In this document: positions 43,701-52,569 of the stretch, piece by piece
How the letters are laid out: the number at the start of each line of letters is the position of its first letter
Position numbering within the stretch: position 1 is the stretch's first letter
IMG/VR virus record: IMGVR_UViG_3300030202_002001
Span: 1-64,000 of that record
Strand: one strand, 5' to 3'
From: a virus
DNA length: 64,000 nt
Translations under genes and position numbers: made by a program
The notes under the pieces: generated by a model
What the model saw: only the letters and a program-made list of their open reading frames with translations
The model's database searches: none
What the model was told of the DNA's origin: nothing

Positions 43701-46700
43701 AGACAGACAAATATTACTGGATTAGCAGTCACCGATATTGTCGGTACTGCTGCTACTATCACGACAATTGATGCCACAGAAGGCGATATTGTCAACGCTA
43801 AGATCACTGCTGGTGTTGTAACCTCACTGGTTGGCACCTACGCTACGATCACCACGGTCGATATTGAGACCCTGGATGCAAAGCAAACAAATATTACTGG
43901 ATTAGCAGTTACTGACATTGTTGGTACTGCAGCAACTATCACTACGGTTGACTTTGAAGTTGCAGACATTCTAAATGCAACTGTCTCGGTTGGTATTGCA
44001 ACCTCTGCATTCGTACAAGCTGGTTTCATTACCTCACTGTATGACTCCACTGGTGTAGTTGGTCTCAATACTCAGCACATGCTGAGCACCAATCCTGATG
44101 GCACAATCACCTGGCGTGAACCTGCACAGATTGGTATCGCTACAATCAATGCCAAGTTGGATACATGGTTTGTATCTACTAATGGTGTTGACGATGATGA
44201 TGCATCTCGTGGACGCACAGCAGAGAGGCCGTATAGAACTGTTGCATATGCTCTTTCACGAATTTCTCAGGTTGGTCCCAACGATGTCCTAAACATCTCC
44301 GCTGGTGTTTATGAAGAAGTCTTCCCACTGACTGTTCCAGCTGGTCTGACAGTCAAGGGTGCTGGTCTCCGTGCAACCAAGATTGTTCCTACCACTGCTA
44401 CTAAGCAGAAGGACTGCTTCTTGATGAATGACAGATCAGTCGTCGAAGATATCACTATTGGTGATATGTTCTTTGACACTGCTGGCAATCAGGGTTATGC
44501 GTTTAAGTTTGCTCCTGGTATTGCGATTACAAGCAGATCACCTTATGTTCAGAGAGTCACTGTATTCAACAAAGGTAGTAATACTACTGCTGCTGATCCT
44601 TATGGTTATGGATCTGCTGATTCTGCACCTTCCTCCTACATCGCTGGTGGTGGTGCATACATCGACGGTTCTGAGGTAGCATCAGGATCTCTTGAGGCTG
44701 CGTTCCTGTTCAATGAAGTTACTTTCATTGTACCGAACAGCAAAGGTCTGATTATGACCAACGGTGCTCGTACTGAGTACCTGAACTGTTTCTCTTACTT
44801 TGCTGCTGAAGCAATCAAGGGTACTTCTGGATCTCTTGGTATTAGTTCTGCTGGTGAGACAAGACTAAGACTGACTGGTATCACTACTGTTGGTGTTGGT
44901 AACACGATTACTGTCTTTGATACTGACGGAACTACTGGCGTTGCGACTGCTATTGTTGCTTCTTATGACGGCACTTACATAGGTGTAACTGGTAAGCAAA
45001 CTGGTTTTGAACTTCTGAATGCTAGAACTGCTAAGGCAGTTACATTCAACGATGGTGCTCAATTAGACACAACTGTCAAGAAGTTTGGTAGTGCATCACT
45101 CGCACTTGACGGAACCAATGATTCTATCAGCGTTCCTTCTAGTGGTGATATTGGCTTTGGCACTAATATAGACTTCACGATTGAATTCTGGGCATACGCA
45201 AATACAACTGGTCTGACTAGCGCAACTCTCTTTGACTTGAGAGATAACGGCACCGATGCTGAAGGTATCAGTGTTGCATTCCGTGCTGCTGGTGAAGTTG
45301 ATATGCGGGTTGGTACTACCACCGCTATCACTGGATCTGGTGCAGGCATCGCTACAGGCGTCTGGAAGCACTATGCACTTGCTAGAGACGGCACAAACAC
45401 TAGATTATTCGTTGACGGTACTCAGAGGGGCATCAAGACCTCAGATACAACTGACTACGGTGCGTCTAAAGGTATTGTAATTGGTGCTGATTTTGATGGT
45501 GCAAGTCAAAATGTCACTGGTTGGATTGACGATTTCAGAATTGAAAGAGGAGTTGCCAAGTACACCGCTAACTTTACTGCTCCTACTGCTGCACATACTG
45601 GCGATAAGGACACTGTTCTCTTACTCGACTTTGATGGTGCAAGTGGAGTAACCACAACCACTGACAATGTAATCCGCAATCAAGATATCCGCATCACTCA
45701 AGCGGGTGGCGGTATCGGAACTGCAACTAAGGTTATCCTTGCTGACTACAGCGAGTTCGGTGCGGACATGCGTTCGGTCGGATGTGCTGTTGAATATGGT
45801 CAGAAGGGTGTCATCGCTGATGGTGATGGCGTAAGTCTGAGAATGTTTGCCCTGAACTTCAACCATGTTGGTTCTGGTGGCGACTTCACAAACGATCCTA
45901 ACCTGGCAATTCAGGCGAACGAAGTCACTGAACTAAACAACGGTGATGTATCTTTCGTAAGTATTGATCAAAGAGGAGACTTCAGAGTTGGTGACGCATT
46001 CTTCGTTGATCAAGAAAACGGTACGGTATCGTTCTCACAGCAGGTAACCAGCCTCCAAGCACTTTCTTCTCTCCAAATTACTGACGGAACTAACAGCAGC
46101 ACTGTTACTCCTACAAGCGGTACATTCGGTAATATCCAGATCTCTGGAAACAACATTGAATCTACCTCAGGTGATATCAACATTGACCCTGCTGGTGCTG
46201 GTGATATCAACATCACTGGTGATGTCAATGTCCTGGGTATCCTAACTGCGACAACTATCCAACTTGACTCTTTCCAGAAGAACGATACTTCTATCGCTCT
46301 GGATGATTCTGGCGCTAACGGCACTATCAGATTCAATACTGATAATGTTGAGGGTATGCGTCTCGACGCTAATCAGAAGTTGGGTATCGGCACAGCCGCA
46401 CCTAGACAAAGATTAGATGTTCTTGACACTGCTAAGTTTGAAAGACTTGATGTAACTGGCGTATCTACATTTGCTGAAAGAGTTGATTTCAACCTCAGCA
46501 TTGACGCAGTTGACGCAAAGATTACTGCAGGTGTTGTAACATCGCTGGTTGGTACATTTGCCACCATCACTACTTTTGATACTGAGACCCTAGATGCTAA
46601 AGATGTAAACATCACTGGTCTTGCTGTAACAGACATTGTTGGTACTGCTGCAACAATCACAACAATTGATGCAGAAGCACTTGATGCTTTTGACGCAAAA

Positions 46701-47516
46701 CTCACTGGTATTGCTGTTACAAACGCAGTATTCACTGGCATTGCATCCTTTAAAGATAATGCCAAACTGCACTTCGGTGATGATGATGACCTCTCCATTT
46801 ACCACGATGAGAATAATTCATACATCGATGATTCTGGAACTGGCACCCTTGCAATCCGTTCTAATCAGGTAGAACTTCAGAAGTACACTGGCGAAACTCT
46901 TGCCAACTTTACTGCTGATGGTGCTGTTACTCTATTCTATAACAACGGCATTAAGTTCGAGACATTAGCAATTGGTGCTAGTATTCGTGGCGTAACTCAG
47001 ACTGGAACAATCGATGTTGCTACTAATGCAAACATCCATTCCACTCTGACTGTAGATCAAGGAACAATTCTTACAGGAATTGTAACTAGTTCTGCTGGTA
47101 TTGAAGCAATCAACATTAATGTCTCTGGCATTCTCACCACTAACAACTTTAGAGTTACTGGTGTAACAACGATCTCCGATGTCACGATTGGCGCTGGCTC
47201 TTCCTCAACCAAAATAAATACCAATACTGGAGAACTTGTTCTTGATTCTGCTGCTGGTCAGGTAACTGTCCAAGACAATCTGAGCATAATCGGTTACGGA
47301 ACATTCCGTGACGGTCTATATTACAGATCGGATCAAGGCGGAATCAATGGTATTGGATATAGCGGACCTAACGGTGTTGCATTCTTTGAAGCAGATGGAA
47401 GACTGGTTAGCGGTCTTAGCACTGTAGGATTCTTAACAACCTCCAATTACATGCTAACCACAGATGAGAACAACATTCCAATTTGGTCTAACAGTGTTGA
47501 TGGAGGAACATTCTGA
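40749..47516 (+). CDS. Large tail-fibre-like adhesin, 2255 aa (YadA-like, pectin-lyase-like and LamG-like domains)
   Basis: Domains in order: N-terminal attachment (1-130). YadA-head-like left-handed parallel beta repeats rich in NIAIG, NIVMG, NLMIG and NVAIG (~245-485), containing one Gly-Tyr module (GDGYEVGD). A long stretch of ~45-residue repeats built on LAVTDIVGTAATITT and AKITAGIITSLVGT (~520-1090, again ~1915-1985). A pectin-lyase-like solenoid start (DDDASRGRTAERPYRTVAYAL, ~1145). A LamG/concanavalin-like jelly roll (~1447-1620, with FTIEFWAY and WKHYALARDG). The C-terminal tip starts near 2180. No intramolecular chaperone is obvious. It suits a host-binding fibre with a glycan-binding LamG domain. 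Confidence 0.85.
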   Translation: MSATILLKRTLGTSPPNIAPVGTGVSFGELVYAYDTSDVGAGKSYKKLYIGSPSGPGFAPIPIGGEYYTSLFNDNPSDYGKPQASKVLILDDQAKVASWFVVDDFYTAGVGTVAGNFTVGGNLNVTGDLVYDEANARNWNVTGIATAATLDVGAAGFSTLGVTDFRAVTGVVTTLSGTSADYYEVNVGHALTANNVEVTGVSSFSNITFSNDIIRVGRDAAVGLSSADSSIFIGDFAGAGIGQTVLNRRNIAIGASAMQYAGILSSSDELESNIVMGNFAGYRLQGTKNLMIGDKVGFALSSSGNDENIALGNQSMYGETFPVVDGVTLSVTVGEQTAVANYDQTEDVTETSGSGVGLLVRLQTGNTGLITNIEIMAPGDGYEVGDTFTMPFGFQTLTGSVTSKNGRFLGGGTGTRQQQRNIAIGPYTLFSVDGSKNIAIGYSAGNDTLGSGNVIIGYERNVAIGDSDNQLVIGNQNINWIDGNQLGYVGIGTTRPFGLLDVGGVVIVDKGTGNTVIAGVTSVPQIDANDIGVEDIKVTAGLATDFAITNAKIQSGIITDTVGTAATITNVDFVNADIEDVKITVGLATDFAVTNLRSQVAIATNAYIDVGVVTSLVGTYATITTFDSNEGDINTLKTVAGVVTSLTGFGVTYNTADFENLDAFDAKITTGIITSLVGTYVTFQDADFQKDVRVGGALTVVGDLTVNGTTSFVQSSVVQITDKNIELGFSSTGGHADATADNGGIIVKGTTDKEFLYDQAREAWESNLKFTPSADGTLDIGTTDREWKDIYIDGTAHLDAADILDAKITAGIITSQVGTYATIGTVDIETLDAKDVNITGLAVTDIVGTAATITTIDATEGDIVNAKITAGIITSLVGTAATIGDVNITGDLRVGGATTFTGNVTFNGGTIGLGDSTTDNIVFTGEVDSDIVPDDDDTFDLGSAAKEWKDIYIDGVARVDDLIVDSTVGTYATITTADIDVLDARQTNITGLAVTDIVGTAATITTIDATEGDIVNAKITAGVVTSLVGTYATITTVDIETLDAKQTNITGLAVTDIVGTAATITTVDFEVADILNATVSVGIATSAFVQAGFITSLYDSTGVVGLNTQHMLSTNPDGTITWREPAQIGIATINAKLDTWFVSTNGVDDDDASRGRTAERPYRTVAYALSRISQVGPNDVLNISAGVYEEVFPLTVPAGLTVKGAGLRATKIVPTTATKQKDCFLMNDRSVVEDITIGDMFFDTAGNQGYAFKFAPGIAITSRSPYVQRVTVFNKGSNTTAADPYGYGSADSAPSSYIAGGGAYIDGSEVASGSLEAAFLFNEVTFIVPNSKGLIMTNGARTEYLNCFSYFAAEAIKGTSGSLGISSAGETRLRLTGITTVGVGNTITVFDTDGTTGVATAIVASYDGTYIGVTGKQTGFELLNARTAKAVTFNDGAQLDTTVKKFGSASLALDGTNDSISVPSSGDIGFGTNIDFTIEFWAYANTTGLTSATLFDLRDNGTDAEGISVAFRAAGEVDMRVGTTTAITGSGAGIATGVWKHYALARDGTNTRLFVDGTQRGIKTSDTTDYGASKGIVIGADFDGASQNVTGWIDDFRIERGVAKYTANFTAPTAAHTGDKDTVLLLDFDGASGVTTTTDNVIRNQDIRITQAGGGIGTATKVILADYSEFGADMRSVGCAVEYGQKGVIADGDGVSLRMFALNFNHVGSGGDFTNDPNLAIQANEVTELNNGDVSFVSIDQRGDFRVGDAFFVDQENGTVSFSQQVTSLQALSSLQITDGTNSSTVTPTSGTFGNIQISGNNIESTSGDINIDPAGAGDINITGDVNVLGILTATTIQLDSFQKNDTSIALDDSGANGTIRFNTDNVEGMRLDANQKLGIGTAAPRQRLDVLDTAKFERLDVTGVSTFAERVDFNLSIDAVDAKITAGVVTSLVGTFATITTFDTETLDAKDVNITGLAVTDIVGTAATITTIDAEALDAFDAKLTGIAVTNAVFTGIASFKDNAKLHFGDDDDLSIYHDENNSYIDDSGTGTLAIRSNQVELQKYTGETLANFTADGAVTLFYNNGIKFETLAIGASIRGVTQTGTIDVATNANIHSTLTVDQGTILTGIVTSSAGIEAININVSGILTTNNFRVTGVTTISDVTIGAGSSSTKINTNTGELVLDSAAGQVTVQDNLSIIGYGTFRDGLYYRSDQGGINGIGYSGPNGVAFFEADGRLVSGLSTVGFLTTSNYMLTTDENNIPIWSNSVDGGTF

Positions 47517-48337
47517 TGGCAAAACCAACAACTAGACAGGAACTCAAGGATTATGCCCTAAGGCAACTTGGGTATCCTGTCTTAGAGATCAATGTAGCTG
47601 ATGAGCAAGTAGACGATCATTTAGATGATGCCCTTCAATTATTTTATGAGCGTCATTTTGATGGCGTAGAAAGAGTTCTTCTTAAGTACAAAATCTCCGA
47701 AGATGACATCAAACGAGGCAGAGCAAGAGGCGCAAGCAACACTCTTGGTATTACTACTTCTACTACAACATCTGGAGACTTTGAAGAAAATTCAAATTTC
47801 TTAAATTTACCCGATGCAGTTATTGGTGTTGAGAAACTTTATCTTTTTGATTCTAGTTTCATTGCCAACAACATGTTCAGTTTCAAATATCAATTGTTTT
47901 TGAATGATGTTGCATTTAATCTTGGATATAGTGGCCTTCTCAGTTATGCGATGACGAAAACATATATTGAAGATATTGATTTCTTACTATCTACAAACAA
48001 ACAGATCAGATATAACAAAAGAAATAATCGACTTTACTTAGATGTAGATTGGGGTGCTATTTCTGCAGGAACCTACATAATTATTGACTGCCAAAGAATC
48101 ATGGATCCTGCAAATTATGCTGGCGTCTATAACGATTCTTTCCTCAAAAAATATTTCACATATCTCGTTAAGAGACAGTGGGGTCAAAATCTTATAAAAT
48201 TCCAAGGAGTCAAACTTCCTGGAGGTGTTGAATTAAATGGTAGACAAATTTATGAGGATGCTGTAATGGAACTACAACGCATCGAAGATAAGATGCTTTC
48301 CACATATGAAGTCCCACCTCTTGATCTTATTGGGTAA
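47516..48337 (+). CDS. gp13: Neck protein gp13
   Basis: 273 aa (T4 gp13 309). KPTTRQELKDYALRQLGYPVL and ADEQVDDHLDDALQLFYERHFDG are typical of gp13 head-completion proteins. SFLKKYFTYLVKRQWGQNLIKF and a C-terminal GRQIYEDAVMELQRIEDKM complete the pattern. gp13 and gp14 seal the portal vertex and join head to tail. Overlapping stop/start with gp14. Confidence 0.9.
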   Translation: MAKPTTRQELKDYALRQLGYPVLEINVADEQVDDHLDDALQLFYERHFDGVERVLLKYKISEDDIKRGRARGASNTLGITTSTTTSGDFEENSNFLNLPDAVIGVEKLYLFDSSFIANNMFSFKYQLFLNDVAFNLGYSGLLSYAMTKTYIEDIDFLLSTNKQIRYNKRNNRLYLDVDWGAISAGTYIIIDCQRIMDPANYAGVYNDSFLKKYFTYLVKRQWGQNLIKFQGVKLPGGVELNGRQIYEDAVMELQRIEDKMLSTYEVPPLDLIG

Positions 48338-49767
48338 TGGCGTTAAATCCTTTCTTTCTTCAAGGATCTCCTAATGAGCAAAATCTCATTCAGGAGATCA
48401 TAGACGAACACCTAAAAATGTTCGGTCTTGATTGCTATTATATTCCTAGAAAGATGATTGTCACCGATGATGTTCTCGGTGAGGTGCAGTCATCCAAATT
48501 TAATGATGCATATATTTTAGAAGCATATCTCAATAACTACGAGGGATATGCTAAAGGTAGCGATATCATGACTAAGTTTGGTATCAATCTTCAAAATGAA
48601 ATTACTCTAACTATTTCTAGGGAAAGATACGAAGACTTTATCGCTCCATTTGTAGTTACCCATAATGCAAAAAACGCTGGAAATGATATTGTTTTTGGTG
48701 AAAGACCTAAAGAAGGAGATTTAATCTACTTCCCGCTCGGTGAAAGATTATTTGAAATCAAACATGTAGAGTTTGAGAATCCATTCTATCAACTTGGTAA
48801 GAATTATATCTACGAACTTAACTGTGAACTATTCCGTTATGAAGACGAATACATCGATACTGGCGTATCCACTATTGATGAGAGAGGAATGGAAGAGGGT
48901 GAGACAACCACTGTTATTCTTGCTGGTATTGGTTCTACTGCAACTGCAATTGTTGACTCCTTCGCTAGCCAAGGTGCATTAGGACAAATTTTCCTTAACG
49001 ATGATGGATATGGTTATACTAGTGCGCCGACCGTCACTATCGCACCTTCTCCTGCTGGTGTTACTTCATCTAGGGCAGGTGCGTTCGCGTTTACAACAGA
49101 AAGATCAGGTTTGTATTCTGTCGAACAAGTAGTCCTACAAAACCCTGGATTTGCATACACAGAATCACCAGCGTTCACATTTGGCGGTCCTGGTGTAGGT
49201 GCCGCGGCCACAGCATCACTTACAAATAGTGGTATTACTTCTATTCGTATTACTGATCTTGGGACAAATTATGTATCTCCTCCCATCATTACTATTCAAC
49301 ACCCCTCGGATGTTGGCATTGGTACATCAGGCGCTACGGTCGGTGTAAAAGCGGGTCAAGTACAAGCAACTGCAATTTCTATTCTTGATGGGGATAGTAT
49401 TAGTAGAATATTCTTGACTAACGCTGGATCTGGATATGAGGGTGTACCAGAAATTAGTATTGGCGACCCATTATCGCTTGGTGTGGGAACATATTTCTTC
49501 AATGAAAGGGTGGTTGGATCGCAATCTGGAGTAGAAGGATATGTGAGATCATTCAATACAACTGATAGAAAACTAGAAGTTTCAATAAATACTGGTAAAT
49601 TCTTCCCTGGTGAATTTATTACTGGAACGGCATCTTCTGCAAGATATCAAATATTAAGTCATAGTGGAATTGATACTACTACCAATTTTACATTCAATGA
49701 TGAGTTTGAGACTGAGGCAGATTCAATTCTAGATTTCACTGAAATTAATCCGTTTGGTACTTTCTGA
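48337..49767 (+). CDS. gp14: Neck protein gp14 with Gly-Tyr repeat insertion
   Basis: 476 aa, nearly twice T4 gp14 (256). Residues 1-190 carry the gp14 core: NEQNLIQEIIDEHLKMFGLD, YYIPRKMIVTDDVLGE, RPKEGDLIYFPLGERLFEIKHVEF, described in pieces, and YELNCELFRYEDE. After residue ~205 comes a run of four Gly-Tyr modules (DDGYGYTSAPTVTI, NPGFAYTESPAFTF, LGTNYVSPPIITI, NAGSGYEGVPEISI). The family-like C-terminus follows (EADSILDFTEINPFGTF). The insert may decorate the neck. Overlaps gp13 and gp15 by one base each. Confidence 0.88.
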   Translation: MALNPFFLQGSPNEQNLIQEIIDEHLKMFGLDCYYIPRKMIVTDDVLGEVQSSKFNDAYILEAYLNNYEGYAKGSDIMTKFGINLQNEITLTISRERYEDFIAPFVVTHNAKNAGNDIVFGERPKEGDLIYFPLGERLFEIKHVEFENPFYQLGKNYIYELNCELFRYEDEYIDTGVSTIDERGMEEGETTTVILAGIGSTATAIVDSFASQGALGQIFLNDDGYGYTSAPTVTIAPSPAGVTSSRAGAFAFTTERSGLYSVEQVVLQNPGFAYTESPAFTFGGPGVGAAATASLTNSGITSIRITDLGTNYVSPPIITIQHPSDVGIGTSGATVGVKAGQVQATAISILDGDSISRIFLTNAGSGYEGVPEISIGDPLSLGVGTYFFNERVVGSQSGVEGYVRSFNTTDRKLEVSINTGKFFPGEFITGTASSARYQILSHSGIDTTTNFTFNDEFETEADSILDFTEINPFGTF

Positions 49768-50567
49768 TGTTAGGCACTTATTTTTATCACGAGATTTTAC
49801 GAAAGACTGTTATTGCTTTCGGAACTCTATTTAACGAAGTCCACATCCAAAAAGAGGATAAAAGTGGAAATACAATCAGTGATCTGAAAGTTCCTTTAGC
49901 GTATGGTCCTAGATCAAAGTTTCTTGCAAAACTTGAACAGCAGCAAGAACTTGCAAAGGCAACTGCAATCACTCTTCCTAGAATGTCATTTGAGATGAAT
50001 AGTCTCTCATATGATCCTACTAGGAAAACTTCAGTAACTAAAACATTTAAAGCCGTTGATAATAAAGATAGAGTAAAGAAAGTATTCCTCCCAGTTCCAT
50101 ACAATGTTGGGTTTGAACTTAACATAATGACTAAGTTGAATGATGATGCTCTACAAATTGTTGAACAAATTTTACCATTTTTTCAACCATCTTTTAATGT
50201 TACTGTAGATTTAATAAACTCTATTGGTGAGAAAAGAGATATTCCAATTGTATTAGAGAATCTTACATTCACAGATGAGTATGAGGGTGATTTTTCTACA
50301 AGAAGAGTTCTCACATATACTTTGAATTTTAGTGCAAAAACATATCTATTCGGTCCTATTGCCGAGAGTACAGATGGACTTATCAGAAAAGTACAAGTGG
50401 ACTACTACTCTGATACTGATAGACAGACTGCTAAGAGGGAAATGAGGTACACTGCTGAACCAGATCCAATCACAGCAGAACCAGGTGATGACTTTGGATT
50501 CAGTGAAACTAATACATTCTTTGATGATGGTAAAGTCTACAGTCCTACTAGGCAGGAGGATGTATGA
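49767..50567 (+). CDS. gp15: Tail sheath stabilizer/completion protein gp15
   Basis: 266 aa (T4 gp15 272). MLGTYFYHEILRKTVIAFGTLF, ALPRMSF-type ITLPRMSFEMNSLSYDP and VPYNVGFELNIMTKLNDDALQIVEQI, described, are characteristic. gp15 forms the hexamer capping the tail and binding gp3, gp18 and the neck. Overlaps gp16 by 4 bp. Confidence 0.93.
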   Translation: MLGTYFYHEILRKTVIAFGTLFNEVHIQKEDKSGNTISDLKVPLAYGPRSKFLAKLEQQQELAKATAITLPRMSFEMNSLSYDPTRKTSVTKTFKAVDNKDRVKKVFLPVPYNVGFELNIMTKLNDDALQIVEQILPFFQPSFNVTVDLINSIGEKRDIPIVLENLTFTDEYEGDFSTRRVLTYTLNFSAKTYLFGPIAESTDGLIRKVQVDYYSDTDRQTAKREMRYTAEPDPITAEPGDDFGFSETNTFFDDGKVYSPTRQEDV

Positions 50568-50971
50568 ATGACTTTACTAAAATCGATGAGTCTTTAAATA
50601 CGACTAGTGAACCCATCGATGTTACTCCCATAAAAAAAGAAAAACCAGATCGTCTTACTAAAGATGATATTACTAAAGATTACGAGTACACTAGGTCAAA
50701 TCTATATTCTTTAATTGAGAAGGGACAAGAAGTATTGAACGGTATTATGGAACTTGCTGAGGAGACATCATCTCCTAGGGCATATGAAGTTGCTGGTCAA
50801 TTACTAAAGAATGTCGCTGACAACACAGACAAATTAATGAAACTCCAAAAAGACAAGAAGGAAGTAAATGAAGAAGTTAAAGGTCCAACTAGTGTGACAA
50901 ACAATGCTATGTTTGTTGGTAGCACTGCAGAGTTACAAAAGATGTTGAAAGAAATGAATAAAAAGTCATGA
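50564..50971 (+). CDS. gp16: Terminase small subunit gp16
   Basis: 135 aa (T4 gp16 164). KDDITKDYEYTRSNLYSLIEKGQEVLNGIMELA (described) is the gp16 central helical region, and SPRAYEVAGQLLKNVADNTDKLM is the second helix. It forms rings that stimulate the gp17 motor. In T4, genes 16 and 17 overlap; here about 5 kb of other genes separate them. ATGA overlap with the next gene. Confidence 0.9.
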   Translation: MNDFTKIDESLNTTSEPIDVTPIKKEKPDRLTKDDITKDYEYTRSNLYSLIEKGQEVLNGIMELAEETSSPRAYEVAGQLLKNVADNTDKLMKLQKDKKEVNEEVKGPTSVTNNAMFVGSTAELQKMLKEMNKKS

Positions 50972-51186
50972 ATGGCTTAGACCCAGATGAGTGGTATTGT
51001 AGTGTAAATATGGGGATAGATGAAGTAAGAGCAATGTATTCTCATCTAGTATATTCTTTACAGATGTGGCCAGGTTCTCCTGCAAGACCAGCAGAGGAGC
51101 AGGAATTTTTAATAGCGATGAAAGAGAAGTATTTTGCTATGTTGATGGAATATAACTTCTCCGAAAACGATCCTATCGATAAATAA
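50968..51186 (+). CDS. Small protein of unknown function (72 aa)
   Basis: Coupled to gp16 by ATGA. MNGLDPDEWYCSVNMGIDEVRAM, helical and aromatic, with an MWPGSPARPAEEQEFL turn. First gene of the cargo block. A late promoter overlaps its stop. No domain recognised. Confidence 0.65.
   Translation: MNGLDPDEWYCSVNMGIDEVRAMYSHLVYSLQMWPGSPARPAEEQEFLIAMKEKYFAMLMEYNFSENDPIDK
51178..51185 (+). promoter_or_regulatory. Late promoter motif GATAAATA
   Basis: Overlaps the stop codon of the 72-aa gene, 21 bp before ATG 51207. Confidence 0.55.
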
Positions 51187-51206
51187 AAATGCCTCATTAA
51201 TTAAAT

Positions 51207-51635
51207 ATGCCAGAAGAAGTCAAGAAGGAAGAACCTAAAAAGAAAAGTCTTCTGGGTAAAATCAAGGAAGCAGCAGATGACAAGGAAGAACAGCTTGCAA
51301 TTCTCTCTACTTTTGTCCGCCTTGGTATTCTTGTCTGGTCTGGGGGAATACTCACGCTGGCGTATATCAAACTTCCACCAGCACTCGGTATTCCAGAACA
51401 AAAACTAGATCCGACTTTCATAGCCAGTGTTTTTACTGGGGTTTTAGCTACTTTTGGTGTCCAGGCAGCAAAGGGTAAAGGAGAAGGTGGAGGTAATGGT
51501 GGTGGTATCACCAAAGAACAGATGGAAAGACTGATCGAGAAGGCAGCACAAACTGCGCCATCACAGACCATTCGTTTTGAGCAGGGACCAATCAAAATTA
51601 CTACTTCGGAATCGGACGAAAAATTTAAGATGTAG
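51207..51635 (+). CDS. Two-TM membrane protein, holin-like candidate (142 aa)
   Basis: Basic/acidic N-terminus (PEEVKKEEPKKKSLLGKIKEAADDKEE, described), TM1 ~34-52 (STFVRLGILVWSGGILTLAY), a short PPALGIPEQKLD loop, TM2 ~68-84 (FIASVFTGVLATFGVQAA), then a Gly-rich hinge and a polar C-terminal tail. Two close TMs with charged ends fit a class II holin, but the long soluble tail is unusual, and no lysin is adjacent. Membrane protein certain; holin role uncertain. Confidence 0.55.
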   Translation: MPEEVKKEEPKKKSLLGKIKEAADDKEEQLAILSTFVRLGILVWSGGILTLAYIKLPPALGIPEQKLDPTFIASVFTGVLATFGVQAAKGKGEGGGNGGGITKEQMERLIEKAAQTAPSQTIRFEQGPIKITTSESDEKFKM

Positions 51636-51645
51636 AGGGAGTATT

Positions 51646-51653
51646 ACTAAATA
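51646..51653 (+). promoter_or_regulatory. Late-promoter-like ACTAAATA
   Basis: Located 28 bp before ATG 51681. Confidence 0.5.
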
Positions 51654-51680
51654 GTAGGCAGGAAGTTGCTTACTATAAGC

Positions 51681-52382
51681 ATGTCTATCAAATATTCTGA
51701 AATCTCTGCTTTTTTAACAGAGGCGAAAAAAAAGAAACCTCTAACTACAGGCGATTGTGATGCACCTGGGGTAGACGATTCTGTCGCAAAAATTACTGAA
51801 GAGACAGACATGAGGTACTGTCCTAAGTGTGAGAAGATGGAAGTTAGGGAAGAATGTTCTTATGGTCCCGATTATTGGGATTCATTTGCTATTAAGAATG
51901 TCTCTCAGAAAGTAGAAGAGGGCATTGTTAATGAATTTGTTGGTGGCAAACCTGGGGACGGATATATTGGTCACCCCAATCTAGATATTAAAAATCCACT
52001 TGCTAGGAAACAGGTTAAAGGTCCCACTGGTAATAAAGGACTTGCTGGAAAACTTGGTGATAGAAAGATGAGGATGGATTCCATGATGAAGCAGCTCAAT
52101 CAATCTTTTGATCCTGAAGGTGAGACTATTGAAGAGAAGTCTGCTGCATGGCAACGCAGTTCTGGTAAGAACAAAGAAGGTGGACTTAACGAGAAAGGTC
52201 GTAAGTCTTATGAGCGGGCGAATCCTGGTAGCGACTTAAAGGCACCTCAACCTGAAGGTGGTTCTAGAAAGAAATCATTCTGTGCCAGAATGGGCGGAAT
52301 GAAGAAAAAACTTACAAGTTCCAAGACAGCTAATGATCCTGATAGCAGGATCAATAAGGCTTTACGCAAGTGGAAATGCTGA
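51681..52382 (+). CDS. DUF6321-like protein (233 aa)
   Basis: I chose ATG 51681 (MSIKYSEISAFLTEAKKKK), which sits after a late promoter; a start at 51666 would have no RBS. A zinc-ribbon-like CPKC ... EEC lies at ~46-60. The last ~80 residues (GGLNEKGRKSYERANPGSDL ... SFCARMGGMKKKLTSSKT ... SRINKALRKWKC) match, from memory, the DUF6321 block seen in cyanophages. It is basic and Cys-containing. Role unknown; late expression and the EFVGGKPGDG segment hint at a virion component. Stop overlaps the next ATG. Confidence 0.65.
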   Translation: MSIKYSEISAFLTEAKKKKPLTTGDCDAPGVDDSVAKITEETDMRYCPKCEKMEVREECSYGPDYWDSFAIKNVSQKVEEGIVNEFVGGKPGDGYIGHPNLDIKNPLARKQVKGPTGNKGLAGKLGDRKMRMDSMMKQLNQSFDPEGETIEEKSAAWQRSSGKNKEGGLNEKGRKSYERANPGSDLKAPQPEGGSRKKSFCARMGGMKKKLTSSKTANDPDSRINKALRKWKC

Positions 52383-52534
52383 TGAAAACTTTTAAAGATT
52401 TTTGCCTAGAGGCTAAGAAAGAAAAAAAGAAATATCATTTGAAATTTGCTCCTATAGATATGAATTATAGGAAATATAATATGCCGACAGCGCCTCGTGG
52501 AGATTACAAACCACCTAAGACTGTGGATGTGTAG
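52382..52534 (+). CDS. Small basic protein (50 aa)
   Basis: ATG 52382 overlaps the previous TGA. MKTFKDFCLEAKKEKKKYHL..., ending RGDYKPPKTVDV. The F-x-x-F-x-x-EA-K start resembles the start of the preceding protein and of other prohead-packaged phage proteins. Function unknown. Confidence 0.55.
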   Translation: MKTFKDFCLEAKKEKKKYHLKFAPIDMNYRKYNMPTAPRGDYKPPKTVDV

Positions 52535-52569
52535 ACAGATACCTCTAAATAGACCTATAATGTATCTGT
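52535..52569. promoter_or_regulatory. Inverted repeat ACAGATAC ... GTATCTGT enclosing promoter motifs
   Basis: Perfect 8-bp inverted repeat with a 19-base centre that contains both CTCTAAATA (late-type) and TATAA (host-type). It starts one base after a stop codon and ends 22 bp before ATG 52592. It may be a hairpin (transcription attenuation) or an operator over the promoter. Confidence 0.5.

Noticed and set aside
43200-44000. Tandem repeats that could be taken for a CRISPR array
   Set aside because: The repeats are in-frame, about 45 codons apart, imperfect and without unique spacers; they encode repeated fibre units.
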